DNA of 14,077 bases. Source: JABRWC01 sp039961675. Lineage in GTDB: Bacteria; Planctomycetota; Phycisphaerae; UBA1845; Fen-1342. A model generated the notes under the pieces. It was not told the DNA's origin. It saw only the letters and a list, made by a program, of their open reading frames with translations, and ran no database searches. Below, piece by piece: positions 14,076-14,077 of this stretch. The position numbers and the translations under genes are program-made. Each line of letters opens with the position of its first letter. Within the stretch, counting starts at the first letter, position 1. The stretch spans positions 1 through 14,077 of the forward strand of contig JABRWC010000167.1 in the NCBI GenBank assembly GCA_039961675.1, written 5' to 3'.

Positions 14076-14077
14076 CC

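Overview
The window is a high-GC stretch of bacterial chromosome, most likely from a planctomycete or a close relative. No 16S rRNA or other marker settles this. The inference rests on the gene mix: a Tat-exported purple-acid-phosphatase-like protein, a lipoprotein of the sulfatase superfamily, a secreted parallel beta-helix protein, a TolB-like propeller, a tiny PQQ-type propeller protein and a receptor Ser/Thr kinase with a CHASE2 sensor. Genes are short transcription units on both strands, separated by GC-rich palindromes. I see no phage, transposon, CRISPR array or rRNA.

Layout from left to right. The 5' half of a tRNA-Gly(CCC) gene (minus) runs off the left edge, with its probable promoter and a terminator-like hairpin pair behind it. 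Then come an exported PD40/TolB-like propeller protein (minus) and a Tat-exported metallophosphoesterase (minus). A divergent promoter region at about 4056-4085 separates this from a plus-strand pair: a small Cys-rich basic protein, followed 4 bases later by a lipoprotein of the sulfatase/AlkP superfamily with Thr in place of the formylglycine precursor. A pair of 25-bp palindromic repeats supplies the stop codon of that gene. Next are a 120-aa two-blade PQQ-like protein and a 613-aa exported TIG plus beta-helix protein (both plus).

A perfect 13-bp GC stem at 8703-8741 acts as a bidirectional terminator against the following minus-strand genes: a xylose-isomerase-family protein, an Fpg/Nei-type DNA glycosylase and a 103-aa unknown protein. 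The last gene (plus) is an 805-aa kinase with an N-terminal anti-sigma-type zinc finger, a cytoplasmic PknB-like kinase domain, one membrane segment, an extracytoplasmic CHASE2 domain and three more membrane segments. It ends two bases before the window edge.

There is no obvious single pathway. Four products appear exported and hydrolytic, binding or structural, which fits a lifestyle of polymer or phosphate-ester scavenging. The kinase is the only evident signalling component. The most novel-looking items are the kinase architecture, the Cys-rich gene coupled to the Thr-type sulfatase homologue, the xylose-isomerase homologue with His at a metal-ligand position, and the Fpg homologue with altered DNA-contact residues.
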